Counted from the first letter of the stretch, positions 36,978 through 45,873 are shown. The stretch is 64,000 nt of DNA from an uncultured Eubacterium sp. (GCA_934351445.1 CAKRIZ010000001.1:266880-330879); one strand, 5' to 3'. A program made the numbers and translations. Notes: generated from the sequence alone by a model not told the origin.

Positions 36978-37013
36978 GCATTTTATGTGATAAAAATTTC
37001 CACCACATAAAAA
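36978..37013. repeat. Dispersed palindromic repeat A, degenerate copy 4
   Basis: GCATTTTATGTGATAAAAATTT then CCACCACATAAAA; same frame as copies 1 and 2 but with several changes that weaken the palindrome. Confidence 0.55.
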
Positions 37014-37037
37014 GGGGACAGTACCATACTGTCCCCG
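37009..37037 (-). terminator. Terminator of the chemoreceptor gene
   Basis: Minus strand GGGGACAGT ATGGT ACTGTCCCC followed by TTTTTATG, 6 nt after the stop. Confidence 0.88.
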
Positions 37038-37042
37038 ATATT

Positions 37043-39082
37043 TTAAGATAATTTAAACTGCATCACGAGATCATTCAGTGTCTGTGCCTGTGCGGATAAC
37101 TCCTCACTGGTCGCTGAACTCTCCTGTGCAGATGCTGAGTTCGTCTGCACAACTCCGGTGATCTGCTCTACCACCTTATCGATCTGATGCATAGACTCGC
37201 TCTGTCTGTCGGATGCACTTCTGACATCTGCTACGGTGAGTACGATCGCATCCAGCCCATCTATCACGTTCTTGAGTGCTTCCTCTGTCTCCTGTGTCAG
37301 CCTGCTGCCATGCTCTACCTCTGTAATGGAAGTCTCGATCATCTCTCTTGTGTTGACTGCAGACTGCGCACTCTGTTCTGCCAGCTTACGGATCTGATCC
37401 GCAACGACTGCAAATCCTCGTCCTGCCTCTCCTGCCCTGGCTGCCTCAATCGCAGCATTGAGTGATAACAGGTTGGTCTGTGATGCAATATCCTCGATCT
37501 CTGCGATGATGTTCTTAATCTGGTTCGAGGTCTCCTCGATCCGCTCCATCGCTACCGTGAGTTCCTGCATCTTCTTCTGGCTCTCTAATGCGGTATGACC
37601 GACAATCTTTGCCTTGTCATGCGCATCATCCGTTGCGCGTGCCGTATGTTCTACCTGCTCAGTGACATCTGTGACTGTCGCAAACATCTCCTCTACAGCT
37701 GCGGCCTGATCGGTTGCGCCCTGCGCGAGCTCTGTTGCGCCATCTGCCAGCTGTGAAGATCCGGCATCTACCTGTCCGGCCGCATCCACAATCGACTGCA
37801 GTGTCTCTGCGAGCTTATGCTTCAGCCTGCTCACAGACTCATAGATATCACTGTACGCACCGATATACGCATCCCTGCCAAGCTCGGAGGATACGGCAAA
37901 ATTGCCATCTGCCATCCCTGACAGCAGATGACGGATATCACCGATGATACCCTGCAGCTGTGCCACAATCTCTGCCGTGGAATCCGCCAGATCTTTGGTC
38001 TCATTCTTTGTATCAATCTGCGGTACCGGAGTCTCGAGATCACCCTGCGCCAGCAGCTTCAGACGCCCAGAACACTGGTTGACTGCCCCACCGATCTGTG
38101 ATCCCTTCTTTCTTGCGATCTGCGCACCACTGGCCGTTGCTATCAACAGCATAACCAACGTGACAATAATGCCTACTACTGTTCCACCGATAAAATCTGT
38201 AATCGGTGCTACGACTGCCAGACTCCAGCCATTTACTCCAACCGGTGCATATCCCATACATTTGCTTTTGCCACCATAACGGTATTGTCCGACACCTGCA
38301 GAACCGCTGACCATCTTCTGCTCAAGTGCTGCAATCGCTTTCAGTGAAGAATCCGTCTCGGCTTCTTTGATCGTGTTGCTGGCAGACGTTACCAGCTCCT
38401 GATTCTCGTGTGCGATCGTATTGCCGCTGCCATCCAGCATATAAGCGCTGCCGTGGCTGCTGATCTGAATGGATTCTACAACATTGGATAACACTGTCGC
38501 ATCCATTGTCACACAGATGATACCCGTCACTTCTGAGTTCATCTGCCCGCCTGCCCATATGGGTGCCGCCACTACGATTACCTGATCTCCGGTAGCCTTA
38601 CTGTACACAGGATCACTGATTGATGTCACGCCACCAACTGCACGCGGAAAATATGCACGGTCTGAGACATCGACATCATCACCCTCGATACTCTTTCCGT
38701 CTGTTCCGACGATACTGACACCAACCCAATTATATGCATTGGCATATGTCTGTGCCAATGCGATCTTTTCATCCACGGAAACATCTGCCGAAGAAAACGT
38801 CGGTACGGTTCCCATGACCTCTACCAGACTCATCGTTTTTCCCAGACGGTACTTTACCTGTTCTGCGGCCACCTGGGCAGTCACCTTCATGCTGCTCTTC
38901 ATCTGACTCACAGATGACCTGTAATTCAAAACACATGTTACAACACCTACAAACAGCAATGTAGACACCAACAACAGAATCATTGATTTCTGGATCTCCT
39001 GCTGAATGCTCACGACACCGCTTTTTGGTCCACCATCTTTTACCTTGCGGACCTTTTGCTGTACCGATCTTTTTTTCTTCAT
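37043..39082 (-). CDS. Methyl-accepting chemotaxis protein with dCache domain
   Basis: 679 residues. A basic cytosolic start, transmembrane helix about 33-53 ([20 protein letters not shown]), an extracellular dCache-like sensor (about 55-300, with [24 protein letters not shown] and [19 protein letters not shown]), second helix about 303-323, HAMP, then the signalling domain with hairpin tip [41 protein letters not shown]. It should report an external small ligand to CheA/CheW, which are not in the window. Its promoter is just upstream. Confidence 0.95.
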   Translation of the reverse strand: MKKKRSVQQKVRKVKDGGPKSGVVSIQQEIQKSMILLLVSTLLFVGVVTCVLNYRSSVSQMKSSMKVTAQVAAEQVKYRLGKTMSLVEVMGTVPTFSSADVSVDEKIALAQTYANAYNWVGVSIVGTDGKSIEGDDVDVSDRAYFPRAVGGVTSISDPVYSKATGDQVIVVAAPIWAGGQMNSEVTGIICVTMDATVLSNVVESIQISSHGSAYMLDGSGNTIAHENQELVTSASNTIKEAETDSSLKAIAALEQKMVSGSAGVGQYRYGGKSKCMGYAPVGVNGWSLAVVAPITDFIGGTVVGIIVTLVMLLIATASGAQIARKKGSQIGGAVNQCSGRLKLLAQGDLETPVPQIDTKNETKDLADSTAEIVAQLQGIIGDIRHLLSGMADGNFAVSSELGRDAYIGAYSDIYESVSRLKHKLAETLQSIVDAAGQVDAGSSQLADGATELAQGATDQAAAVEEMFATVTDVTEQVEHTARATDDAHDKAKIVGHTALESQKKMQELTVAMERIEETSNQIKNIIAEIEDIASQTNLLSLNAAIEAARAGEAGRGFAVVADQIRKLAEQSAQSAVNTREMIETSITEVEHGSRLTQETEEALKNVIDGLDAIVLTVADVRSASDRQSESMHQIDKVVEQITGVVQTNSASAQESSATSEELSAQAQTLNDLVMQFKLS

Positions 39083-39149
39083 TTGCTAATCACTCCTTTG
39101 TCTGAACTTCTATGCTATACATCCATAGCTATAAATTCCCATAAAAAAA

Positions 39150-39178
39150 GTATATCACAACCAGATATTTCAGACAAC
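39150..39178 (-). promoter_or_regulatory. Promoter of the chemoreceptor gene
   Basis: Minus strand TTGTCT (39173-39178), 17-bp spacer, TATACT (39150-39155). Confidence 0.6.
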
Positions 39179-39216
39179 TGAATTTTTGACAAAAATCACC
39201 AAAAACGTAACCGATC

Positions 39217-39261
39217 GTTACTGTTCACTCGTACCTCGTTCCAGTAACGGATTTTGCCGAT
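39217..39261 (+). repeat. Element B left end, partial copy
   Basis: 45 bp identical to 13148-13192 of the 134-bp MITE, beginning GTTACTGTTCAC. The rest of the element is missing; unrelated sequence follows up to the ATPase stop at 39295. Confidence 0.85.
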
Positions 39262-39294
39262 CAGCCCGCACGGGATCAGTCAATGACTCCGCCT

Positions 39295-40671
39295 TTATTT
39301 ATACAGATCCTTCAGTTCAATCAATATCCGACGCTCCCCCTCTTTGCAGGTAAATCCTGATTTTGAAAAAAATCCGTATCTATAACACTCCAGTCCTGTC
39401 TGCTCTACCTGACGTATTTCGTTTTGAACGGTGCTCTCTGTGACAGGATCTTTTCTGAATTTTGCTTCATAGAAAATATATCCCCTGTCATCTAAAGTAA
39501 CAATATCAAATTCTCCGTTCCTTTTTTCTATTGGATCATCATAATAATATTTTCCTATTTTTTCAAAGACCTCATCCATCAGGCCATTCCTGTTTTTTCG
39601 AATCAGATACTGTCTGCAGATTCTCTCAAAACTCTTCGGAATATACTTTGTTTCAAAATCCTCTACGATATATTTATCATAGAAAACATCAGAATCCATA
39701 ATATTCATTCGCGACAAATTTCTGAAAATATATTTATAGTAAAACAACGACAAATTATCTGAAATGAAATATCCCGATTTTTTCTTATTATTTTCATCGT
39801 TAATTGGAGCTTCTTTTGAGACAACATCCATACGCATCAATTTGTCAAGAATATCAATTAATGCCGGTCCGCTCGAAACATTTGACTGGTCAAGAATATC
39901 CTTGTATCTGGAAAATCCCTTTGCAAGCGCTTCAAAGACCTCATTTGCATTTGTAATTTTTGAAATTTCTGAATTGAGATACATAGATACCTCATTTTCC
40001 AAACGCGCCCCTGGAGATGCAATCAGCTCTATGATATTTTCACGCACACTTTTTTTCGCATCAATCAGCCGATTATAATATGGAATCCCCCCGAACACAC
40101 TGAACAATCTCACCTTATCTTCTTCTGTAAATTCCGGATAAAACAATGCAGATTCATAGTAATCCATTGGTTTCAAATTAAGCGTAAGGTCAATTCTGCC
40201 ATACAAGGGATTCTGTTTTTCCAAAAGAGCCTTCATTGTATCTACATAAGAACCACAGACAATCAGCTTCATATGAGACGTATCTTTATAATGGTCTATG
40301 ATAGATTGTAAAATACTATCAAGTCCCTTTGAATTTTCCCGTAAATACGGATATTCATCCAAAACAAGAATCATCGGTTCCTTTTCTGACATTTTAAAAA
40401 GGAATTGCAGCAGTACTTCAATATTTTCAAATGCAGGCTTTGGAAAATCAAAGATTTCACCGATCAGTTCTGATAAACTGTCCACATTGTTGCGTTCCGT
40501 AGTTTGCTTACATTCATAGTAAATGCTTTTTAGGTTTGTTTCTTTTAATCCCTGCTTAATAAGTTCACTTTTACCAATTCTCCTCCTGCCATAAATCAGA
40601 GAAATCATCTGACCATCTGAAAGAAACATCGTATGCAGTTTTTTTCTTTCGTTTTCCCTTCCATAGAACAT
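39295..40671 (-). CDS. ATPase_2/DUF234-type ATPase with nuclease-like C-terminus
   Basis: About 458 residues from ATG 40671 (GGAGG 9 nt upstream; the longer frame to 40743 covers the promoter). Walker A YGRRRIGKSELI, Walker B ILVLDEYPYL, sensor CGSYVDTMK, then a winged-helix region and a C-terminal DUF234 domain with GEFDIVTLDDRGYIFYEAKFR, which keeps the D...ExK pattern of PD-(D/E)xK nucleases. Such ATPases are common in archaea and Clostridia and their role is unclear; some behave like selfish or defence genes. Lower GC than its neighbours and flanked by repeats on both sides. Confidence 0.85.
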   Translation of the reverse strand: MFYGRENERKKLHTMFLSDGQMISLIYGRRRIGKSELIKQGLKETNLKSIYYECKQTTERNNVDSLSELIGEIFDFPKPAFENIEVLLQFLFKMSEKEPMILVLDEYPYLRENSKGLDSILQSIIDHYKDTSHMKLIVCGSYVDTMKALLEKQNPLYGRIDLTLNLKPMDYYESALFYPEFTEEDKVRLFSVFGGIPYYNRLIDAKKSVRENIIELIASPGARLENEVSMYLNSEISKITNANEVFEALAKGFSRYKDILDQSNVSSGPALIDILDKLMRMDVVSKEAPINDENNKKKSGYFISDNLSLFYYKYIFRNLSRMNIMDSDVFYDKYIVEDFETKYIPKSFERICRQYLIRKNRNGLMDEVFEKIGKYYYDDPIEKRNGEFDIVTLDDRGYIFYEAKFRKDPVTESTVQNEIRQVEQTGLECYRYGFFSKSGFTCKEGERRILIELKDLYK

Positions 40672-40714
40672 ACTCAATATCCTCCAAACTGAAAAAACAT
40701 GAAATTCTATATAT

Positions 40715-40789
40715 AGTATAATAAGAATATCTGACGATGTCAATTTTTATTCGGTTGTAACCGAATCAGCCATGGCCGAATAAAAACAT
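40715..40789 (-). promoter_or_regulatory. Promoter and dyad operator of the ATPase gene
   Basis: Minus strand TTGACA (40738-40743), 17-bp spacer, TATACT (40715-40720): a near-consensus promoter. Just upstream lies the dyad ATTCGGTTGTAACCGAAT (40749-40766) and another CCGAAT at 40776-40781, a likely regulator-binding site. Confidence 0.7.
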
Positions 40790-40824
40790 ACAAATGTATG
40801 GGATGGCTCGTGCCGGCATGCATA

Positions 40825-40851
40825 ATTCGCCTACTTAAATGTTTCGCAGAC
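40825..40851 (+). repeat. Fragment related to the 456-bp MITE
   Basis: 27 bp matching (24/27) MITE positions 21059-21085, ending in the TIR core-like GTTTCGCAGAC. Probably a relic of the same element family. Confidence 0.5.
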
Positions 40852-40860
40852 GCTTGATAC

Positions 40861-41481
40861 TCAGATCCCGTAGCGCTCCAGATCTACTTTTCCATTCACG
40901 ACCTCCACACCATCGGCGCGCAGCCTCCGCTCCTGTTCATCTGCACCACCAAATGCAAATGCGCCGGACAACTCGCCCTTAGCATTGACAACGCGGAAAC
41001 ATGGGATATGCTCGGGATCCGGGTTTTTGTGCAGCGCATTGCCGACAGCACGCGCCATTCTTTTATCGCCTGCCAATTCTGCAATCCTTCCATAAGTCGC
41101 CACATGTCCCGCCGGAATCTGTCTGACTGCCTCGTAGATACGTTTCGAAGGGCTGTCCGTGACGAGATCATAGCTCTCTGCGATCATCCGCTTCACATCT
41201 GTATCAGGAACCGTTCCATCTAAAATCACCGTATTCCAGTGTTCCTTATTCTGATGATAACCGGGAATCACAGCCGCATACGCATTTCTCCAGAAATCCC
41301 TCCACTCCGGGTCTACCTTTACATTCAGACAAATATGACCATCCATCTCATACGTCCACAAAAATGCCTTTTTGCTGCCCTGTACCCGGACTAACTGCCA
41401 GTTAGGATCATGAAAGGGTGCCTGTTGGTAGGTATCCGGAAACGACAATCCGTAATCCAGTGCTTCTTTCCGTGTTCTCAT
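40861..41481 (-). CDS. MmcQ/YjbR domain fused to an alkyltransferase-like domain
   Basis: About 206 residues. Residues 1-105 are an MmcQ/YjbR DNA-binding-like domain (TRKEALDYGLSFPDTYQQAPFHDPNW, HICLNVKVDPEW, YHQNKEHWNTV). The rest resembles the DNA-binding domain of O6-alkylguanine transferases: IYEAVRQIPAGHVATYGRIAELAG, ARAVGNALHKNP. The active-site motif normally PCHRV is PCFRV: Cys is kept but the activating His is Phe. It may be a weak transferase or a damage-recognition protein. Start chosen at the second ATG after AGGAGGGCATG. Confidence 0.85.
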   Translation of the reverse strand: MRTRKEALDYGLSFPDTYQQAPFHDPNWQLVRVQGSKKAFLWTYEMDGHICLNVKVDPEWRDFWRNAYAAVIPGYHQNKEHWNTVILDGTVPDTDVKRMIAESYDLVTDSPSKRIYEAVRQIPAGHVATYGRIAELAGDKRMARAVGNALHKNPDPEHIPCFRVVNAKGELSGAFAFGGADEQERRLRADGVEVVNGKVDLERYGI

Positions 41482-41542
41482 CATGCCCTCCTCTGTATAC
41501 GTTCTATATAAACTGCTCTCTACCTGATTGACAGTATAACAC

Positions 41543-41578
41543 AAGCCCGCGAATACATCCAGTATCCACGGGCTTGCC
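41543..41578 (-). terminator. Hairpin after the anti-sigma gene
   Basis: Minus strand CAAGCCCGTGGATAC...GTATTCGCGGGCTTG, a long stem but with little T-run after it. Confidence 0.5.
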
Positions 41579-41612
41579 TGTCATTTAATCACTATGAAAT
41601 ATAAAGGAAAAA

Positions 41613-42401
41613 TCAGTGTACCTGCTCTGCCATATGCACAAGTTCCTGTGCATCCATATGCACATCAAATCCGGACAGACTATAACTCTGACCATCTGCA
41701 TTCCAGCACAGACTGTCATACTTCTTTTCTTCACGCTCGGAGCTGCCATAAGAGATCATAAGTGCACCGGCTTTCTCTGCTGCCAGATCCTCCTCGGTCG
41801 GCTCACCGTCTGCTGGAAGAAACAGGTAATTATTAGTGATGTAATAGTAGCTCACACCGTCCTGCTCAATCATCTGCGCATGTGCTAGTTCTTCGTCGCT
41901 GAATGTCGTCGCACCCTTTTTCACTCTGTAGAACACATTATCTCCGTCATTCTCATAGGTGACATCCAATTCGGACTCGGTTTTTACAGTCACATGATTC
42001 TCGTCAACCGCATCAAAATCCAAGATGTCAGCATATGCAAATGCATAACCATTATCAAAAGACTCCGGTGCATGTGATGTCAGATCCAGTTTCTGCTCCA
42101 GATTTCCAAGATCCGAATACGCTTCCGTCCGTACGCCCAATCTGTCACCGCCAATATATCCGTTGATCTTGCCTCCTGCCATACATACCGTTCCTGTCAA
42201 TACACACATAGCTGCTGCCGCTACCGCTACTTTCTTTACGCTCATCTTTCTCATAAATACAACCTCCTTTTTCTGACGCGCGATCTGCCCGTCAATCCGC
42301 TGTTTCAGATCAGTCGGCGGAGTATAAGTATCTGCCTTCATATAGAGTGCATTTTTTATCTGTCGATCCATCTGCTTATTCATGAATTCATTGTTTTGCA
42401 T
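41613..42401 (-). CDS. Membrane anti-sigma factor-like protein
   Basis: About 262 residues from ATG 42401 (GGAGGG 8 nt upstream), overlapping the sigma gene by 22 nt. A cytosolic N-terminus of about 45 residues (NNEFMNKQMDRQIKNALYMKADTYTPPTDLKQRID), one transmembrane helix (about 55-72), and an acidic outer domain with YYYITNNYLFLPADGEPTEEDLAAEKAGALMISYG. Gene order and topology mark it as the cognate anti-sigma of the next gene upstream, though no zinc-binding anti-sigma motif is seen. Confidence 0.8.
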   Translation of the reverse strand: MQNNEFMNKQMDRQIKNALYMKADTYTPPTDLKQRIDGQIARQKKEVVFMRKMSVKKVAVAAAAMCVLTGTVCMAGGKINGYIGGDRLGVRTEAYSDLGNLEQKLDLTSHAPESFDNGYAFAYADILDFDAVDENHVTVKTESELDVTYENDGDNVFYRVKKGATTFSDEELAHAQMIEQDGVSYYYITNNYLFLPADGEPTEEDLAAEKAGALMISYGSSEREEKKYDSLCWNADGQSYSLSGFDVHMDAQELVHMAEQVH

Positions 42402-42973
42402 ACATACCCTCCATTCTGAAATTCCTGTTCCAGTTGTATCCGCAGATTCTTTCTGGCTGTAAACAACCTCGATTTGACCGTTCCCTCCATACATCCCATG
42501 ACGCTTGCGATCTCCTTTGTGCCAAGTCCATTATAATAATAGAGAATCACGGTCGTCCGTTGCTTGTACTCCAACTGCCCTATCGCCTCTGCGACTGACT
42601 GCTCCTGCTCATCCTGTAATACTTTCACTACCGGAGAATCTGCCAAAAAAACTGACATTGAAGTGTCTGCCAACTTTAAAATGTGTTCGTCTGGCTGCTC
42701 TTTTGCATGCTTTTTCGCAATCTGCCAGGCAGTACGATTGAGAATCTTATAGATCCAATAGCGGAATTGTCCGTCTTGTTTTAACCTATTACAATTCAGA
42801 TACGCCTTGATAAAGGTTTCCTGGGTCACGTCTTCCCCATCTGCCCGGTTGCCTGTGATCATGCAAGCCGTGCGGTACAGTCTGTCATAATACTGTTCAT
42901 ATAGTTCGTCAAAGGCTGCCCGTTCTCCCTTTTTCATACGCCTGACCAGTTCCAATTCCTTCGCTGTCTCCAA
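42380..42973 (-). CDS. ECF-type RNA polymerase sigma factor
   Basis: 197 residues. Region 2 (FDELYEQYYDRLYRTACMITGNRADGEDVTQETFIKAY) and region 4 (LEYKQRTTVILYYYNGLGTKEIASVMGCMEGTVKSRLFTARKNL) are clear. Start is TTG at 42973 with AGGAGG 8 nt upstream. Paired with the membrane protein downstream, it should direct a signal-responsive regulon; the signal is unknown. Confidence 0.93.
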   Translation of the reverse strand: METAKELELVRRMKKGERAAFDELYEQYYDRLYRTACMITGNRADGEDVTQETFIKAYLNCNRLKQDGQFRYWIYKILNRTAWQIAKKHAKEQPDEHILKLADTSMSVFLADSPVVKVLQDEQEQSVAEAIGQLEYKQRTTVILYYYNGLGTKEIASVMGCMEGTVKSRLFTARKNLRIQLEQEFQNGGYVCKTMNS

Positions 42974-43097
42974 CGCACATCCTCCTTACCAAATATTTTC
43001 TTTTTTTGGTGCACCTGTATATAAGAGCATCTGAGATAACAAATGGTTCATTTTTTCTTGTTTACAGCGCTTTTTTTGCAGCAAAATTTCCTAATAT

Positions 43098-43142
43098 ATA
43101 AAAATACAGGGCTCAACCAGACTGGTCAGACCCTGCATATTG
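43098..43142 (-). terminator. Terminator of the galactose sensing operon
   Basis: Minus strand GCAGGGTCTGACCA / CTGGTTGAGCCCTGT followed by ATTTTTATA, 15 nt after the stop at 43157. Confidence 0.85.
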
Positions 43143-43156
43143 TTATAGCCACACCT

Positions 43157-43642
43157 TTATTCTATTTTCTCAAAAAGATCTGTATTCTGCATGTTTTGCA
43201 TCGTATACTGCTGCATTTTTTCCCTGATCATATGTACTGTCTGCGCCTCAGTCTCATTCAGATTTGCCAGTTCATCCAACACCAGATCCAGATTGCCCTT
43301 GAGGTTCATCATGCACCAGGACAGATTTTGGATAATATTGATCGCATTTTTATTATTCTTCTTGAGAAACTCGTCAATCTCATCCCGACTGATCCGCATA
43401 GCCAGCACATCATATACCGCTACTATCGTATACATACTCGGCTGCCTGCACAAAATCCCCAGCTCTCCAAAACATTGCTGTTCGCCGAGTATGCCGAGCA
43501 GATACTCGTTTTCCTTGCCGTAGTTAATGTAGACTGCTACCTTACCGGACACAATCTTATACATTTCGTTTCTCAGTTCACCTTCCCGGAGAATGATGCT
43601 ATCCTCTGGGAACTTCTGCATTCTTGATTTACTTTCCTGCAT
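43157..43642 (-). CDS. Stand-alone cyclic nucleotide-binding domain protein
   Basis: 161 residues. A Crp-type beta-roll (FPEDSIILREGELRNEMYKIVSGKVAVYINYGKENEYLLGILGEQQCFGELGILCRQP) ends with a long helix; there is no helix-turn-helix, so it is not a transcription factor by itself. The phosphate-binding cassette shows FGELGILCRQP, which departs from the FGExxLL...RxA form, so ligand binding is uncertain. It is the last gene of the operon beginning with the response regulator at 49321. Confidence 0.82.
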   Translation of the reverse strand: MQESKSRMQKFPEDSIILREGELRNEMYKIVSGKVAVYINYGKENEYLLGILGEQQCFGELGILCRQPSMYTIVAVYDVLAMRISRDEIDEFLKKNNKNAINIIQNLSWCMMNLKGNLDLVLDELANLNETEAQTVHMIREKMQQYTMQNMQNTDLFEKIE

Positions 43643-43672
43643 ATATCTTCTCCTTTTCTGCTATATAAGTGT

Positions 43673-44734
43673 CTACCTCGTAATTTGCGCATCCGCATCC
43701 AGATATGTGTCCACATTTTCTGCCGTGACTTTCTGGTACGGGAGATAGATGCTGTTCATGTTCACAAAGTCAATCTTGTCAAATCCTTCACCCGACACGG
43801 ATGCGAATACAAGGTCTGACATTGCTTTTGCCTGTCCCTCTTTATCATTATAGACGGTTGCCTCCATACGAGAAGCCTTGACAGCTTCTAATGCCTCCCT
43901 GATTCCGTCGATGCCAAAGACTGCGGGCATGTCATTTTGGGTATACCGCATCTGCTGGTAACTGTCAAGTGCCCCGAGCGCCATATCATCATTGTTCGCC
44001 AGCACGAGTTCAATCGAATTCCCATACTGAGTGATCAGCTGATCCATCCGGTTTTGCGCCTGTGCACGTTTCCAGTTTGCAGTCTCACAGCCGAGTTTTT
44101 CCAGCTTGATCCCCTTCGACCGGATATATTCCACCACGCTCTCTGTCCGCACGATTGCGTCCTGATGTCCCATCTCTCCCTCTAAGATCACATATTGGAT
44201 CACACCATCCTGATTGCGGTCAATCGCTTTATTGTCCATAATTGCCGCCACAGCCAGTTCTCCCTGCATCACACCGGATTGCAACGCCTTTGCCCCGACA
44301 TAATACAGCTGATCCCAGCGCATCAGATCCTCTGCCACGGGCTCCCGGTTGAAAAATATGATCGGCACATTATTTTCTTTGGCATATTCTATAATCTGGG
44401 ATGGATCCGTCCGGTCTGCCAGATTCACACATAATACATTACACCCTTCGTCGATCATCTCTTTGATCTGGTCATTTTGCGTCTTCTGTGAACCAACTGC
44501 ATCACGGACTGTGACCATGACCTCATAGCTGCCTCGATCCCGGCTCAAAGACTCTTTAAAGCAGCGTACCAGCTCGCTGACAAAAATATCACTCTGGTCA
44601 TAGCAAGCCACACCGACATAAATCTGATTTGCATCCACTGTTTCGTCCGTGCCACAGCCCATGAGCAGACACGCGGTCATGGCAAACAGGAAAAAAGCTG
44701 TAGACAGATGCTTTCTGATTCTGTTTTGTTCCAT
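43673..44734 (-). CDS. Galactose/glucose-binding lipoprotein of normal (unpermuted) order
   Basis: 353 residues, lipobox LMGC (Cys27). A periplasmic-binding fold in the usual MglB order: first strand and loop IYVGVACYDQSDIF, NVLCVNLADRTDP, the hinge VPIIFFNREP, calcium-loop-like DRNQDGVIQ, GHQDAIVR, VLANNDDMALG and VFGIDG. The sugar contacts known from E. coli GBP (Asp14, Phe16, Asn91, Asp154, Arg158, Asn211, Asp236) are all present. It belongs to the sensor operon, not to the mglBAC operon, so it may act as a receptor partner for the histidine kinase. Confidence 0.9.
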   Translation of the reverse strand: MEQNRIRKHLSTAFFLFAMTACLLMGCGTDETVDANQIYVGVACYDQSDIFVSELVRCFKESLSRDRGSYEVMVTVRDAVGSQKTQNDQIKEMIDEGCNVLCVNLADRTDPSQIIEYAKENNVPIIFFNREPVAEDLMRWDQLYYVGAKALQSGVMQGELAVAAIMDNKAIDRNQDGVIQYVILEGEMGHQDAIVRTESVVEYIRSKGIKLEKLGCETANWKRAQAQNRMDQLITQYGNSIELVLANNDDMALGALDSYQQMRYTQNDMPAVFGIDGIREALEAVKASRMEATVYNDKEGQAKAMSDLVFASVSGEGFDKIDFVNMNSIYLPYQKVTAENVDTYLDADAQITR

Positions 44735-44744
44735 ATTTTTGATT

Positions 44745-44875
44745 CCTATTTTTACTTTTATTTTACTTTTATTCTACTTTTATTTCTATATTTATTTCTA
44801 TATTTATTTCTATATTTATTTTTATGTATTTCTGTCCATCATGCCGGTTTTCCGGCTCTGTGAGCTATGATGGAC
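44745..44875 (-). repeat. Stem-loop and A-rich tandem repeats between the two binding-protein genes
   Basis: Minus strand, 5' to 3': a stem-loop (44834-44875; GTCCATCAT/ATGATGGAC with inner GCCGG/CCGGC), then about 85 nt of A-rich repeats in the leader of the 44734 gene, including three tandem 12-mers AAATAAATATAG and several AATAAAAGTA units. No T-run, so it is not a terminator. Likely effects are on mRNA stability or translation. Confidence 0.65.
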
Positions 44876-44895
44876 GCTGACCGCACATCTGCCTG

Positions 44896-45870
44896 TCACT
44901 GGCTCATAATAAATAACAGTTCCTGATTTTCATCTGTAAACAGTTCGTCCCTGCGAAGCACGGTATACCCTGCCGTGATATCTTCCATATCGTGGACGGT
45001 TCCGTTTAATTGATCTACTACCGCAGACATACTCTGATATCCTGCATCAAATTCATCAGGAACAATGAGACACTTTGCATAATCGTTATCCAGATAATAC
45101 ACAGCCTCTGTTGAATTGCCGATACCATAGAGCCACGCACCATGCAGACGTTCATCTGCAGCACATTTCCCGGCTATCACGACACTCCGGTCATCCAGAG
45201 CCAGCACGGCATCCACCGGTGGCTGCTTTTCCAGGATTACCAACCCGGCATCATTTAACTTTCCGGTGATTTTCCATCTGATTTCAGCGCCCTGCTCCTG
45301 CAACAGCCGATAGACGGTATTCTTCTTTTCCCTCGTCACATCCGATGCCATATCCGACGAGAAAACACCGATCCTCTTTCCTCTGATATCCCCATCACAG
45401 TCAGCTAACAGTTCCTGCACCAGTTGTTTCCCCATCGATGCGGCATCTGCCTCTGTCGTTGGAAAATCAGACTGGCTCCTGTCATATCCTGCTGCCGATT
45501 CGATCAGCATGACCGGGATCTTTGGTGATACCGTCTGGAGGATCTGCTCCGCATCCACCCCCGGTATCGGCTGCACAATCACCGCGTCCGCACCTTTTTG
45601 AATCGCAAACTGGATAATTTTTACTTCTTCCTCCATCGATTCTATAATCTCTGTACTGATAAAAACCACATCTACCTTATGGTCCTCAGCCGCCATCCGC
45701 AATCCGTATTTCAGTGAAGACCACTGATTACTGTCCGAATCTGAGAGCACCACAGCAACCCGTGGCCGCTGCTGTTCATGTCTCTGAAAAAAAATCACAC
45801 AAATAAACACGATCACCCAGACTCCTAGAATCAGCTCCAGTAAAATATATTTCTTTTTCACACTTTTCAC
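44896..45870 (-). CDS. Membrane-anchored sugar-binding sensor protein
   Basis: 324 residues. One N-terminal helix (about 9-27, YILLELILGVWVIVFICVIFF) without lipobox, then a type I periplasmic-binding fold (RVAVVLSDSDSNQWSSLKYGLRMAAEDHKVDVVFIS, QKGADAVIVQPIPGVDA, RIGVFSSDMASDVTREKK, VDAVLALDDRSVVIAG). It sits 3 nt after the histidine kinase gene. Similar anchored binding proteins act as extracellular co-sensors for YesM/LytS-type kinases, which I infer here. Confidence 0.85.
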   Translation of the reverse strand: MKSVKKKYILLELILGVWVIVFICVIFFQRHEQQRPRVAVVLSDSDSNQWSSLKYGLRMAAEDHKVDVVFISTEIIESMEEEVKIIQFAIQKGADAVIVQPIPGVDAEQILQTVSPKIPVMLIESAAGYDRSQSDFPTTEADAASMGKQLVQELLADCDGDIRGKRIGVFSSDMASDVTREKKNTVYRLLQEQGAEIRWKITGKLNDAGLVILEKQPPVDAVLALDDRSVVIAGKCAADERLHGAWLYGIGNSTEAVYYLDNDYAKCLIVPDEFDAGYQSMSAVVDQLNGTVHDMEDITAGYTVLRRDELFTDENQELLFIMSQ

Positions 45871-45873
45871 GCC

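Noticed and set aside
37714-37947. Plus-strand frames within the chemoreceptor and other large genes
   Set aside because: Shadow frames of strongly supported minus-strand genes.
36946-39261. Composite transposon carrying the chemoreceptor gene
   Set aside because: The two element-B ends point away from the gene, are incomplete and show no target duplication.
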